A stretch of 64,000 bases of DNA from Streptomyces sp. NBC_00190. GTDB taxonomy: Bacteria > Actinomycetota > Actinomycetes > Streptomycetales > Streptomycetaceae. Below are positions 24,665-33,017 of the stretch, in pieces (the first letter of the stretch is position 1; every line of letters starts with the position of its first letter). The stretch lies in the NCBI RefSeq assembly GCF_036203305.1, contig NZ_CP108131.1, forward strand, positions 4,402,001 through 4,466,000, read 5' to 3'. The notes under the pieces are model-generated. The model was not told the DNA's origin. It saw only the letters and a program-made list of their open reading frames with translations, and searched no databases. A program made the position numbers and the translations under genes.

Positions 24665-26113
24665 ATGACGTCAGAAGCAACTCCGTACACCGACACCAAG
24701 AGCGGCGCCGATACCGCCGGTGAAGGGCCGTCGTGGGGCGCCCTGGTGGTCGTCATGGTGGGCACCTTCATGACCGTTCTTGATTACTTCATCGCCAACG
24801 TGGCCATCCCGGCGATCCAGAGCGACCTGCGGGCCAGCGCCGCCCAGGCGCAGCTGGTCATCGTCGGGTACGGCGTGGCCTTCACGGCCGGTCTGATCAC
24901 CGGCGGCCGGATCGGGGACCTCTTCGGGCGTCGGCGGATGTTCGCCCTGGGGCTCCTGCTCTTCGCGGTCGCCTCCGCCGCCTGCGGCCTCGCGCCCAAC
25001 GCCGACCTGCTCGTGGCGGCCCGCGTGGTGCAGGGCGCCGCCGCCTCGCTGATGGTGCCCCAGGTCCTCGGCATCATCGGGACGGTCTACACCGGCCCGA
25101 GCCGCGTCGCCGCCTTCAACGTCTACGGAATGGTCGTCGGACTCGCCGGCGTCTTCGGGCAGTTGATCGGCGGCGTCCTGATCACCGTCGACATCGGCGG
25201 CCTCGACTGGCGGAGCATCTTCCTGATCAACGTGCCGGTCAGTGTCGTGGCCCTGCTGTTCGTCTCCCGCATCCCCGAGTCGAAGAACGCGGACGGCACC
25301 CGGCTCGACCTGCCCGGCGCGGTCCTGGTGACCACCGCGCTGGCCCTGCTGGTGACCGCCCTCGTCGAGGGGCGCGAACAGGGCTGGCCGCTCTGGAGCT
25401 GGGCGTCCCTGGTCGTCTCCGTCGTACTGGCCGCCCTGTCCGCCCGGCACCTGCGCAAGCGCGAACGGGAGGGACGCGGCCCGCTGATCTCCCTGGAGCT
25501 CTTCCGCAGCCGGGTCTTCTCGGTCGGACTGGCCGCCACCGTCACCTACTTCCTCGCGATGGGCTCGTTCTTCTTCCTGCTGGCGCTCTACCTCCAGCAG
25601 GGCCGGGGCCTGTCCCCGCTGGAGTCCGGCCTGCTCTTCCTCGCCCTGGGCGCCGGCTACTTCGGGGCCTCGCTGATGTCCGGCAAGCTGGCCGAGCGCA
25701 TGGGCCGCCGCCTGGTGGCCTCCGGGCCGCTGGTCCTCCCCGCCGGATACGTACTGACCGGCGTCGCCGTCACCGTGAACGGCACCGACGGCAACGTCCT
25801 GTGGCTCGTGCCCTCCCTGCTGGTCGCCGGCATGGGCATGGGAATGACCACCGGACCGCTCACCGGGCTGGTGCTGTCCGGCGCCGCCCCCGAGCACGCC
25901 GCCTCCTCGTCCGGAGCGGTCAACACCGCGCAGGAGGGCGGCGCCGCCATCGGCGTGGCCGTCGCCGGCACGGTCTTCTTCCCCGCACTCGGCGGGGCGG
26001 CGCTGGCGGCCGACTACCCGCACGCCTTCACCGTCTCGCTGATCCCGCTCGTCGTCTTCTGCTGCGCCGCGGCCGTCATGGTCCGCCTGATCCCGGCTCT
26101 CACCGCGGACTGA
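24665..26113 (+). CDS. MFS drug exporter, DHA2 (14-TM) family
   Basis: A 482-residue inner-membrane proton antiporter of the EmrB/QacA type. Fourteen hydrophobic segments are readable, starting WGALVVVMVGTFMTVLDYFIANVAIPAI, with the A-type loop GRIGDLFGRRRMF and the antiporter motif C-like stretch GLAGVFGQLIGGVLI. I choose ATG 24665 because GGAG lies seven bases upstream; a TTG at 24638 is also in frame. Export of a small hydrophobic or antibiotic-like compound is likely but not specified. It is followed after 13 bases by a broken hydrolase, probably in one transcript, and lies beside carrier-protein and SARP debris, which fits a self-resistance exporter of a lost biosynthetic locus. Confidence 0.88.
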   Translation: MTSEATPYTDTKSGADTAGEGPSWGALVVVMVGTFMTVLDYFIANVAIPAIQSDLRASAAQAQLVIVGYGVAFTAGLITGGRIGDLFGRRRMFALGLLLFAVASAACGLAPNADLLVAARVVQGAAASLMVPQVLGIIGTVYTGPSRVAAFNVYGMVVGLAGVFGQLIGGVLITVDIGGLDWRSIFLINVPVSVVALLFVSRIPESKNADGTRLDLPGAVLVTTALALLVTALVEGREQGWPLWSWASLVVSVVLAALSARHLRKREREGRGPLISLELFRSRVFSVGLAATVTYFLAMGSFFFLLALYLQQGRGLSPLESGLLFLALGAGYFGASLMSGKLAERMGRRLVASGPLVLPAGYVLTGVAVTVNGTDGNVLWLVPSLLVAGMGMGMTTGPLTGLVLSGAAPEHAASSSGAVNTAQEGGAAIGVAVAGTVFFPALGGAALAADYPHAFTVSLIPLVVFCCAAAVMVRLIPALTAD

Positions 26114-26126
26114 AGGGTTGTTCTCC

Positions 26127-26957
26127 ATGCCGTACGTCACCGCGCAAGACGGTACGAACCTGTACTGCACCGACTGGGGTGCGGGTCGGCCGGTGGTGCT
26201 GCTGGGCACCGGGGTGATGAGCTCGCGCGTGTGAGAGTTCCAGGCGCCGTACCTGGTGCGGGAAGGCCTGCGCTGCGTCAGCTACGACCGGCGGGGCTGC
26301 GGCCGTTCCGACCGGCCCTGGGACGGGTACGACTACGACACCCTGGCCGACGACCTGGCCGCGGTGCTGGAGAGCCTGGACCTGCGCGAAGTGGCCCTGG
26401 TGGGCTGCGCGGTGGGGGCGGGGGAAGCCGTCCGGTACCTGGCCCGGTACGGCGCGGAGCGCGTCGAGCGGCTCGTGCTGATCAGCCCGACGACTCCGTT
26501 CATCATGCGGACGGACGACAACCCGGACGGGGTCGACGTGGAGCTGCTCGACCAGATGGCCGCGGCGATCGACGCAGACCGGCCGCGCTGGGCGGCCGGT
26601 CTGGCGGCGCCGTTCTTCGGTGGCGCGGGCGCCGGACCCGAAGACCTCGCGGTCTCGCCCGAGCTGGCCCGCTGGATGGCCGACCTGGCGCTGGACAGCT
26701 CCCCGCGGGCCACGCAGGAGATCTACCGGACCCTGTTCACCACCGACAAGCGGGCGGAGACCGCCGAGGTCGCCGTACCCACCCTCGTCATCCACGGCGA
26801 GAACGACCTGGCGGCTCCGGTGGAGCTGTGCGGAGCGCGTACGGCCGGGCTCATCGCGGGCAGCTCATTCATCCGCTACGAGGGAGCCGCCCACGGCCTC
26901 TTCGCCTCTCACGCTGAGCGGCTCAACAAGGACATGCTGGCCTTCCTGTCCGGCTGA
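26127..26957 (+). pseudogene. Alpha/beta hydrolase gene with internal stop and lost nucleophile
   Basis: From ATG 26127 (GAAGGG upstream) 35 codons run to TGA at 26232-26234; the same frame then continues to 26957 as a well-conserved alpha/beta hydrolase (about 277 codons in total). The stop sits in MSSRV*EFQAPYL, where relatives have tryptophan, so TGG to TGA explains it. The nucleophile elbow, normally GHSMG, reads GCAVG, so serine is replaced by alanine. The acid (GENDLAAP) and histidine (GAAHGLF) positions are kept. Translation might restart at ATG 26256 or GTG codons, but with Ala at the nucleophile it would not be a normal esterase or haloperoxidase. The 3' end overlaps the convergent regulator gene by 49 bases. 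Confidence 0.8.
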
Positions 26958-27748
26958 CGCTCCGCCGCTGCCCGGAAGGCGGCGGCGGTGTGGGCGTCCG
27001 CCGGGTGCATCGTCTCCAGCGAGAGCTCGGCCACGGTGATGTCGGTGGCCGCGCCGAAGGTGGTGATCGTACTGAAGAGCTTCAGTTCCGTGCCCAGCGC
27101 GCGGACCCGGATCGAGGCGACGATGGTGTCGGAGAGCTCCTGGCAGTCCTTCGCCGTACGCGGGCCGTAAGCCGTGACCTCGTCGTACAGCTCGCGCAGG
27201 CTCTCGCGGCCCGAGTACACGGACTGCCGGTAGAGCCTGCCGAGGAGGTGGCTGCGCCATTCGTCGACGTTGACCACTTGGCGGGCGAGGCCCTCGGGAT
27301 GGAGGCAGACCCGCATGACGTTGACGGGTGGGACGAGCAGGGCCGGTGAGACCTCCGCGAGGAGCAGCTCGGCGCCGAGGTTCATGGCGACGATGTCCTC
27401 GTCGGCGTCGACGGCGAGTGCCGGATAGGGGGCGTGTGCGGTGATCAGCCGGTCGACCGCCTCCCGCACCACCTTGAGCCGCGGGGCTTCGAGCGGGGTT
27501 TCCTGGTAGAGCGGTGAATAACCTGCGGACACCAGCAGGGTGTTGCGCTGCCGGAGCGGGATCTCCAGGCCGTCCGCCAGCCGGTGGAGCAGTGACCGGC
27601 TCGGCCGGGACCGGCCGGTTTCGACGAAACTGAGATGACGTGCCGAGGTCTCGACCTGAAGGGCGAGCTCGTGCTGACTGATCTTCCTTCGTCGGCGCCA
27701 CTTGCGTAAGAGGGAGCCAACTCCGCCTTCTGTAATGGGCAGGGTCAT
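26909..27748 (-). CDS. XRE-family regulator with MmyB-like ligand-binding domain
   Basis: A 279-residue transcription factor. The N-terminal HTH_XRE domain (about 8-70) reads GSLLRKWRRRRKISQHELALQVETSARHLSFVETGRSRPSRSLLHRLADGLEIPLRQRN; the rest is the PAS-like MmyB domain with AHAPYPALAVDADEDIVAMNLGAELLL, PPVNVMRVCLHPEGLA and FGAATDITVAELSLETMHPAD. Family members are thought to bind fatty-acid-like ligands and to control oxidoreductase or hydrolase genes. Start ATG 27748 is where homology begins. The next plus-strand gene starts 160 bases away, so its own promoter region is shared with the GNAT gene; regulation of that neighbour or of itself is plausible. Confidence 0.88.
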   Translation of the reverse strand: MTLPITEGGVGSLLRKWRRRRKISQHELALQVETSARHLSFVETGRSRPSRSLLHRLADGLEIPLRQRNTLLVSAGYSPLYQETPLEAPRLKVVREAVDRLITAHAPYPALAVDADEDIVAMNLGAELLLAEVSPALLVPPVNVMRVCLHPEGLARQVVNVDEWRSHLLGRLYRQSVYSGRESLRELYDEVTAYGPRTAKDCQELSDTIVASIRVRALGTELKLFSTITTFGAATDITVAELSLETMHPADAHTAAAFRAAAERQPDRKASMSLLSRSA

Positions 27749-27910
27749 GGGGCGAGCATAACCAGTCCGGAGGCGATCACTCCTGCGGTCGCCGGGGTGC
27801 GCGGCCGGGTCCGCGTGGGAAGGACACGGGGGTTGGCGCGGCAGGCGCCCGAACCGCGCTCGCGCGCACAATGGTTCCCGGCAGCGCGGACACGGACCAG
27901 GGAGTTGCAC

Positions 27911-28393
27911 ATGATCGGTCAGGCGCAGGCGGCAGACGAGGGGGCCGTCACGGTCCGCGCGGCGGGGGAGGCGGACGTCCCAGCGGCGGCCGCACTGTTC
28001 CGCGGATACCTGGACTTCTACGAGGTGGACGTCGAGGACCCGGACCACCCGCGCGCCTTCCTGGCGGAACGGATCGCGAAGGACGAGTCCCTCGTCCTGC
28101 TCGCCGAGACCCCGGCAGCCGGGGCGGTGGGCTTCGCACAGGTCTACCGCACGTTCTCGTCACTCGCCCTGCGGCCCGTCTGGATCCTGAACGACCTGTA
28201 CGTGGACCCGTCCGGCCGCCGCACCGGCGCGGGCCGTGCGCTGCTGCGCGAGGTGCTGCGTCTGGCCCGCGAGGCGGGGGTGGCGGGCGTACAGCTGGAG
28301 ACCGCGTACGACAACACGATCGCGCAGGGGCTGTACGAGGCGGAGGGCTTCGTCCGCGACGCGTTCCACATCTACTTCCACGACCTGGGCTGA
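27911..28393 (+). CDS. GNAT-family N-acetyltransferase
   Basis: A 160-residue cytoplasmic acetyltransferase. Conserved motif order: VTVRAAGEADVPAAAALFRGYLDFY (alpha1), AVGFAQVYRTFSS, then motif A LNDLYVDPSGRRTGAGRALLREVLRLARE, where RRTGAGRAL binds acetyl-CoA pyrophosphate, and motif B LETAYDNTIAQGLYEAEGFVRD. The start ATG 27911 is preceded by GGGAG. The substrate is unknown. It is divergent from the XRE/MmyB regulator. Confidence 0.88.
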   Translation: MIGQAQAADEGAVTVRAAGEADVPAAAALFRGYLDFYEVDVEDPDHPRAFLAERIAKDESLVLLAETPAAGAVGFAQVYRTFSSLALRPVWILNDLYVDPSGRRTGAGRALLREVLRLAREAGVAGVQLETAYDNTIAQGLYEAEGFVRDAFHIYFHDLG

Positions 28394-28410
28394 CCGGTTT
28401 CCCGGCGGGG

Positions 28411-28440
28411 TGAAACATTCCCGCACCGCCGTCGCGTCAA
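28411..28440 (+). promoter_or_regulatory. ECF-type promoter upstream of the SigE-family gene
   Basis: TGAAAC (28411-28416) and CGTCAA (28435-28440) are 18 bases apart and 30 bases before the start codon. The AAC/CGTC pattern is typical of ECF-dependent promoters and would fit autoregulation; this is inference from motif and position. Confidence 0.45.
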
Positions 28441-28469
28441 TGGGGTGAGACGGATGCGAGGGGGAGTAC

Positions 28470-28982
28470 ATGCGGCAGGGTCGCAGAGACGGGTTCCGTG
28501 AGTTCGCGGCAGACCGGTCGGGGCATCTGTACCGGTCCGCGTGTCTGCTGGCGAGCGGGGACACCCACCTCGCGGAGGACCTGGTGCAGGAGACCCTGGG
28601 GCGGATGTACCTGAACTGGGGGCGGATCTCCCGCATCGACAATCCGGCGGCGTACGCGCAGACGGTGCTGGTGCGGGCCTTCCTGACCCACCAGCGCCGC
28701 CGGTCGGCGTGGGAGCGCCCCGTCGGGGAGCTCCCCGACCGGGGCGCGGCGGCCGCCGGCGCCGATCCGGCGCTGCGGCTGACGCTGCTGGAGGCGCTGG
28801 GGCGGCTGGCGCCGAAGGACCGGGCGGTGCTGGTGCTGCGGTACTGGGAGGACCGCAGTGTCGAGGAGACCGCCGACGCGATGAACGTCAGCTCGGCGGC
28901 GGTGCGCACCCGCACCTCGCGGGCGCTGGGCCGGCTGCGGGAGCAACTCGGCGGCAGCCTCACCGCGTTCGCGGAACTCTGA
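28470..28982 (+). CDS. SigE-family (ECF-like) RNA polymerase sigma factor
   Basis: A 170-residue sigma factor with region 2 (FREFAADRSGHLYRSACLLASGDTHLAEDLVQETLGRMYLNWGRISRIDNPAAYAQTVLVRAFLTHQRRR) and region 4 (LGRLAPKDRAVLVLRYWEDRSVEETADAMNVSSAAVRTRTSRALGRLREQL). Length and the wording of region 2 match the actinobacterial SigE/SigL-like family. It directs transcription of a small regulon, typically envelope stress genes. Start ATG 28470 has GGGGGAG upstream. It is followed after 58 bases by a membrane protein that is probably its partner. Confidence 0.9.
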   Translation: MRQGRRDGFREFAADRSGHLYRSACLLASGDTHLAEDLVQETLGRMYLNWGRISRIDNPAAYAQTVLVRAFLTHQRRRSAWERPVGELPDRGAAAAGADPALRLTLLEALGRLAPKDRAVLVLRYWEDRSVEETADAMNVSSAAVRTRTSRALGRLREQLGGSLTAFAEL

Positions 28983-29040
28983 GATCGCCGGTCCTTTCCC
29001 CCTTTCCTCACCCACCTTGAAACGGAAGGTTTGGTTCCCC

Positions 29041-30306
29041 ATGCCCTTTGAAGACGAGCTCGGCCAAGCGCTCCGGCGCGCGGGGGACGGTTTCACGACC
29101 GATGGGGTCGCCCTCGTGGACGCCGGCGAGCAGCGCGGCCGGCGGCTGGTGGCCCGCCGCCGGGCCGCCGTCGTCGGCGGATCGGTGCTGGCCCTGGCCG
29201 TGATCGGGGCGGCCGGCGCCTACTCCGGCGGCCTGCTCGACGGCTCCGGCTCCGGCCAGGTCAATGTGGCGGCGCCGCCGCCCCTGCCGAGCGGCGGGTC
29301 CGGCACGAGCGGAGGCTCCGACCCGAGACTGCACGGAACCGGCACCGGAGCGGTCACCGCCGACCAGCTGCTCGCCGTGTTCAAGGAGCTGCTGCCCGGC
29401 GGGAAGCTGACCGACACCCAGGCGCGCGGCAGCGACGATTCCCCGATGGTGTCCGGCGTGTACGACGACGGCGGCGGCAAGGCGGCCATCAGCGTCGGCC
29501 TTTCCCGGGTGGACCCGAACGGCAGCAACGCCCGCGAGCTGACCACGTGCGGGGACAAGAACGTCCAGGAGTACGACGATTGCACCGAAGAGCGGCTGGC
29601 GGACGGTTCCAAGCTGCTGCTCTACAAGGGCTACGAGTACCCGGACCGCCGGGTGGACACCAAGGTCTGGCGGGCCACGCTCGCGACCCCGCAGGGCTTC
29701 ATGGTCGACGCGTCCGAGTGGAACGCCCCCGCGGAGAAGGGCGCCCCGCTCTCCCGGCCCAACCCGCCGTTGACGACTGACGGGTTGAAGACCCTGGTCA
29801 CCTCGGCCCTGTGGCACCCGGCGCTGAACGACCTGCGCGCGGCCGCGGTGGAGCGGGCCGACCCGCCGGAGTCGCCGGTCGCGCTGCCGTACATGAAGCC
29901 CGAGGCGGCCCTGGAGCGTCTGGTGGCCAACCACGGGATTCCCGTCGTCTCCAAGGGCGGGCAGGACTTCTCGTACGGTTACGTCGTGCTCGACGACGGC
30001 AAGGGCAGGTCCTTGGTCCAGCTCAACGTGAGCAGGAACGTAAGCACGTCGGGCTTCACGGGCGCCGATGTCACCGCACTGCCCGACGGCACCAAGGTGA
30101 AGGTCACGCAGCGGCCCGCCGAGAAGGGCAAGGGCGTTATCGAGTGGACCGTCGACACCCTGCGGGGGAACGGGCTGCGCGTGGTGGTCTCGGCCTACAA
30201 CACCGCCAACCAGAGCGGCACGGCCACCCGCGAGACGCCCGCGCTGACGCTGGAGCAGCTCAAGGAGCTCGTGCTGGCTCCCGGCTGGAACCGGAGCCAG
30301 AACTAG
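29041..30306 (+). CDS. Membrane-anchored protein paired with the sigma factor
   Basis: A 421-residue protein with a cytosolic head (MPFEDELGQALRRAGDGFTTDGVALVDAGEQRGRRLVARRRAA), one transmembrane helix (about 44-62), a Pro/Gly/Ser linker and a large extracellular part containing a possible duplicated domain (LLAVFKELLPGGKLTDTQARG near 110 and LERLVANHGIPVVSKGG near 298). The short RRGRRLVARRR head lacks a zinc anti-sigma motif, so anti-sigma activity is only suggested by the operon position directly behind a SigE-family factor. I use ATG 29041; a TTG start at 29017 is in frame but less likely. Confidence 0.75.
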   Translation: MPFEDELGQALRRAGDGFTTDGVALVDAGEQRGRRLVARRRAAVVGGSVLALAVIGAAGAYSGGLLDGSGSGQVNVAAPPPLPSGGSGTSGGSDPRLHGTGTGAVTADQLLAVFKELLPGGKLTDTQARGSDDSPMVSGVYDDGGGKAAISVGLSRVDPNGSNARELTTCGDKNVQEYDDCTEERLADGSKLLLYKGYEYPDRRVDTKVWRATLATPQGFMVDASEWNAPAEKGAPLSRPNPPLTTDGLKTLVTSALWHPALNDLRAAAVERADPPESPVALPYMKPEAALERLVANHGIPVVSKGGQDFSYGYVVLDDGKGRSLVQLNVSRNVSTSGFTGADVTALPDGTKVKVTQRPAEKGKGVIEWTVDTLRGNGLRVVVSAYNTANQSGTATRETPALTLEQLKELVLAPGWNRSQN

Positions 30307-30310
30307 GCGG

Positions 30311-31996
30311 TCACTTGGCGTCGGCGTAGCACTCCACGACCGCCGTCGTGAACGGGAACCGGACCGGGGTGTCGCCGAAGGCGATCCGGCCCGCCCGGTC
30401 ACCGGCGGCGCGGATCGCCTCGGCGACGGCCCCGGCCTCCTCGGCCGGGCAGTGCACGATCACCTCGTCGTGCTGGAAGAACACCAGCTCGGCCCGCATC
30501 CCGGCGAGGGTCTGCCGCAGGGCGGCGAGCAGCAGCAGCGTCCAGTCGGCGGCGCTGCCCTGCACGACGAAGTTACGGGTGAACCGGCCGCGGGCCCGGG
30601 TGTCGGCCGAGGCGTAGCTCGGGGTCCAGCCGCGGTCCTCACGGTCCTCCCGGACCTGCGGGATCCCGGCCTCGCCGTCGTCGGACTCCGCGGAGCCCAC
30701 CGGCGGCGGGCAGGTGCGGCCCAGCCAGGTCCGTACGAGCCGGCCCTCCTCGCCCGCCTTCGCCGCGTCGTCGACGTACGCCACGGCCCGCGGGAAGCGG
30801 CGGCGCAGCGCGGCCAGGTTCTTCAGGCCGTCCCCGGAGGTCTGCCCGTAGACGGCGCCCAGGACGGCGAGCTTGGCCTTGTCCCGGTCGCCGGAGAAGC
30901 CCTGGCGGGAGACGGCGGTGTAGAGGTCCTCGGGCCGGCCGGCCACCTCCATGAAGGCGGGGTCGCGGGAGATCGCGGCGAGCACGCGCGGTTCCATCTG
31001 GTCGGCGTCGGCGACGACCAGCCGCCAGCCCGGATCGGCGACGACGGCCCGGCGGATCACCTTGGGGATCTGCAGGGCTCCGCCGCCGTTGGTCACCCAG
31101 CGGCCGGTGAGGGTACCGCCGGGAATGAACTCCGGGCGGAAGCGGCCCTCGTGGACCCAGTCCGTGAGCCAGCCCCAGCCGTGCGCGGTGTAGATCCGGT
31201 ACAGCTTCTTGTACTCGATCAGCGGCTCGACGGCCGGATGGTCCAGCTCCTGGATCTCCCAGCGGCGGGTCGACTTGAGCTTGATCCCGGCCTCGGCGAA
31301 GGCCTTGATGACGTCGGCGGGCAGTTCGGGGCGCACGCGTCGGCCGAAGGCGGCGGAGATCCGGTCGGCGAGCTCGGCGAGGCGGCGGGGCTCGCCGCCG
31401 CCCGCGTACCGCTCGCCGAGCAGCTCGGTCAGCAGGGCGCGGTGTACGTCGGCCCGCCAGGGCAGGCCCGCGCGGTTCATCTCGGCGGCGACGAGGAAGG
31501 CGGCGGACTCGGCGGCGGTGAGCAGCCGCATCCGGTCGGGGTGGGCGGTGGCGTCGAGCCGTCTCGCCTGGTCGGCGTGGACGGCGAGCAGGGCGTCGAG
31601 GGGGACGGGCGCGGGCTGCGGGTCGAAGAGCGAGTCCTGCGTGCCGGGCTCGGCGGTGCGCTGCGGGGGATCGGGCGGTACGGGGCCGTTGTTGAGGCGG
31701 GCCCAGGCGGCCGCCGCCGAGCGGGGCTCCCCGAACCGGCCCTCGTGGCCGAGCAGCAGCAGCTCGCAGTCCTCGACGTCGTGGCACCGCTCGACCCGCA
31801 CCCCAGCGGCGAGCAGCCGGGGGTACACGGCGGTGGTGGACCGCCAGACCCACCGCGTCCCGGCCGGTGCGGCCCGCACCGCCTCGGCGGGCTCGCGCAC
31901 GCTGACCCGCGCCCCGGCGCCCGGGTCCACGGGCGCGGCGTGCCACCACCCGTCGCCGTCCTCGGCGAGGGCCCACCGGGACGTGCGGTCGCTCAT
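30311..31996 (-). CDS. Stand-alone family A DNA polymerase (3'-5' exonuclease/polymerase-like)
   Basis: A 561-residue protein with the palm-fingers domain of DNA polymerase I but without a 5' nuclease. Motif A is VADADQMEPRVLAAIS, motif B is RDKAKLAVLGAVYGQTSG (R...K...YG), motif C is FQHDEVIVH with the catalytic Asp-Glu. The N-terminal ~180 residues correspond in position to the 3'-5' exonuclease domain, but I do not see its DEDD residues clearly, so proofreading may be absent. It is found widely in Streptomyces beside the normal PolA and probably serves repair or translesion synthesis. Start ATG 31996. It converges with the sigma-partner gene with only four bases between the stops. Confidence 0.88.
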   Translation of the reverse strand: MSDRTSRWALAEDGDGWWHAAPVDPGAGARVSVREPAEAVRAAPAGTRWVWRSTTAVYPRLLAAGVRVERCHDVEDCELLLLGHEGRFGEPRSAAAAWARLNNGPVPPDPPQRTAEPGTQDSLFDPQPAPVPLDALLAVHADQARRLDATAHPDRMRLLTAAESAAFLVAAEMNRAGLPWRADVHRALLTELLGERYAGGGEPRRLAELADRISAAFGRRVRPELPADVIKAFAEAGIKLKSTRRWEIQELDHPAVEPLIEYKKLYRIYTAHGWGWLTDWVHEGRFRPEFIPGGTLTGRWVTNGGGALQIPKVIRRAVVADPGWRLVVADADQMEPRVLAAISRDPAFMEVAGRPEDLYTAVSRQGFSGDRDKAKLAVLGAVYGQTSGDGLKNLAALRRRFPRAVAYVDDAAKAGEEGRLVRTWLGRTCPPPVGSAESDDGEAGIPQVREDREDRGWTPSYASADTRARGRFTRNFVVQGSAADWTLLLLAALRQTLAGMRAELVFFQHDEVIVHCPAEEAGAVAEAIRAAGDRAGRIAFGDTPVRFPFTTAVVECYADAK

Positions 31997-32084
31997 GGGT
32001 GCGAGTGTCCCACCGCCCTCTGACACTCCCCGGCAGCGGCGCCGCGGACGGCGCGGGACACCGGCTCCGCGGCGCAGCCCAGCG

Positions 32085-32119
32085 GCCGCTTAGGCGCCGC
32101 TTAGGCGCCGCTTAGGCGC
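32085..32119. repeat. 11-bp tandem repeat covering a stop codon
   Basis: Three copies of an 11-base unit containing GCTTAGGC place TTA (a TAA stop on the minus strand) at 32090, 32101 and 32112, one in each reading frame. The last one terminates the NmrA-like gene. Confidence 0.8.
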
Positions 32120-32936
32120 GGGGAACCGACTCCGCGTACACCGACAGCGCGGACCGCGGGGCGCGGTCCAGGAGCTTCGGGAGGACGCCCGCGTCCGGGG
32201 TGTCCAGGAAGCCCGCGGCGATCGCCGAGTACGTCGCCACCAGCATCGGCACCTCGAACGGCTGCGCGTCCGTGCCCGACAGCGCGGCCCGGGCCTCGGA
32301 CAGCCGGCCCGGGGCGTAGCGGGCCCCGGTCGCCCCGGCCAGCTCCGCCCCGCCCAGCGCCCGGTCGCCGACCAGCTCGTACACCTGCCCGGCGTGCGCC
32401 TCCGGCGCCAGCGCCACCCGTAGCGCGACCTCCGCCAGGTCCTCCCGGGCGACGGCCGCGAGCCGGCCGGCCCCCAGCGGTGCGGTGATCAGCCCGTCCG
32501 GGCCGGGCGCGGCCAGGGCCGCCAGCAGTTCCGCGTACAGCCCGTTGCGCAGGACGGTCCAGGTCAGCGAGGACTCCCGCAGGCGGCGTTCGGTCCAGCG
32601 GTGCGGGAGCGCGTACGGCAGGTGGTCGCCGGCCCCGGTGAGGCTGGTGTAGACGAGGTGACGCACGCCGGCCCGCTCGGCCGCCGCGACCGCCGCCCCG
32701 TGCCGGGCGATGACCCGGTCGTCCTCCCCGTACCCCGCGGAGATGAGCAGGAGGGTGTCCACCCCGGCGAAGGCGGGGCCGAGCGAGTCGGGTTCGTCGA
32801 AGTCCACCCGCACCCGCCCGGTTCCGGCTCCGCCCCCGGCCGGAGCGCGCGTGCCGAACCGTACGTCCGGCCGGCCGGCCAGTCGTCGCGCCACCAGGGA
32901 GCCGAGTCCGCCCGAGGCGCCGGTGATCAAGAGCAT
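32112..32936 (-). CDS. NmrA/QorB-like NAD(P)-binding oxidoreductase
   Basis: A 274-residue Rossmann-fold protein: MLLITGASGGLGSLVARRLAGRPDVRFGTRAP carries the GxxGxxG dinucleotide-binding motif; later GVDTLLLISAGYGEDDRVIARHGAAVAAAERAGVRHLVYTSLTGAG and WTVLRNGLYAELL match the atypical SDR branch of NmrA/quinone-oxidoreductase-2-like proteins. Start ATG 32936 is where homology begins. It is divergent from an HxlR regulator 81 bases away, the usual genetic pairing for redox-responsive control of such reductases. Its substrate, perhaps a quinone, is inferred only from the family. Confidence 0.86.
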   Translation of the reverse strand: MLLITGASGGLGSLVARRLAGRPDVRFGTRAPAGGGAGTGRVRVDFDEPDSLGPAFAGVDTLLLISAGYGEDDRVIARHGAAVAAAERAGVRHLVYTSLTGAGDHLPYALPHRWTERRLRESSLTWTVLRNGLYAELLAALAAPGPDGLITAPLGAGRLAAVAREDLAEVALRVALAPEAHAGQVYELVGDRALGGAELAGATGARYAPGRLSEARAALSGTDAQPFEVPMLVATYSAIAAGFLDTPDAGVLPKLLDRAPRSALSVYAESVPRA

Positions 32937-32980
32937 GGGAAGTCCTTCGTTCGCCGCGTGGTTGGGTACACGGACATCGT

Positions 32981-32996
32981 GTGCGCACCGGCGCAC
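32981..32996. promoter_or_regulatory. Inverted repeat in the NmrA-like/HxlR intergenic region
   Basis: GTGCGC and GCGCAC are separated by four bases, 22 bases before the HxlR start. It is a candidate binding site of the HxlR dimer controlling both divergent genes. Confidence 0.4.
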
Positions 32997-33017
32997 GGAG
33001 CGTAAGGAGGCACTTTC

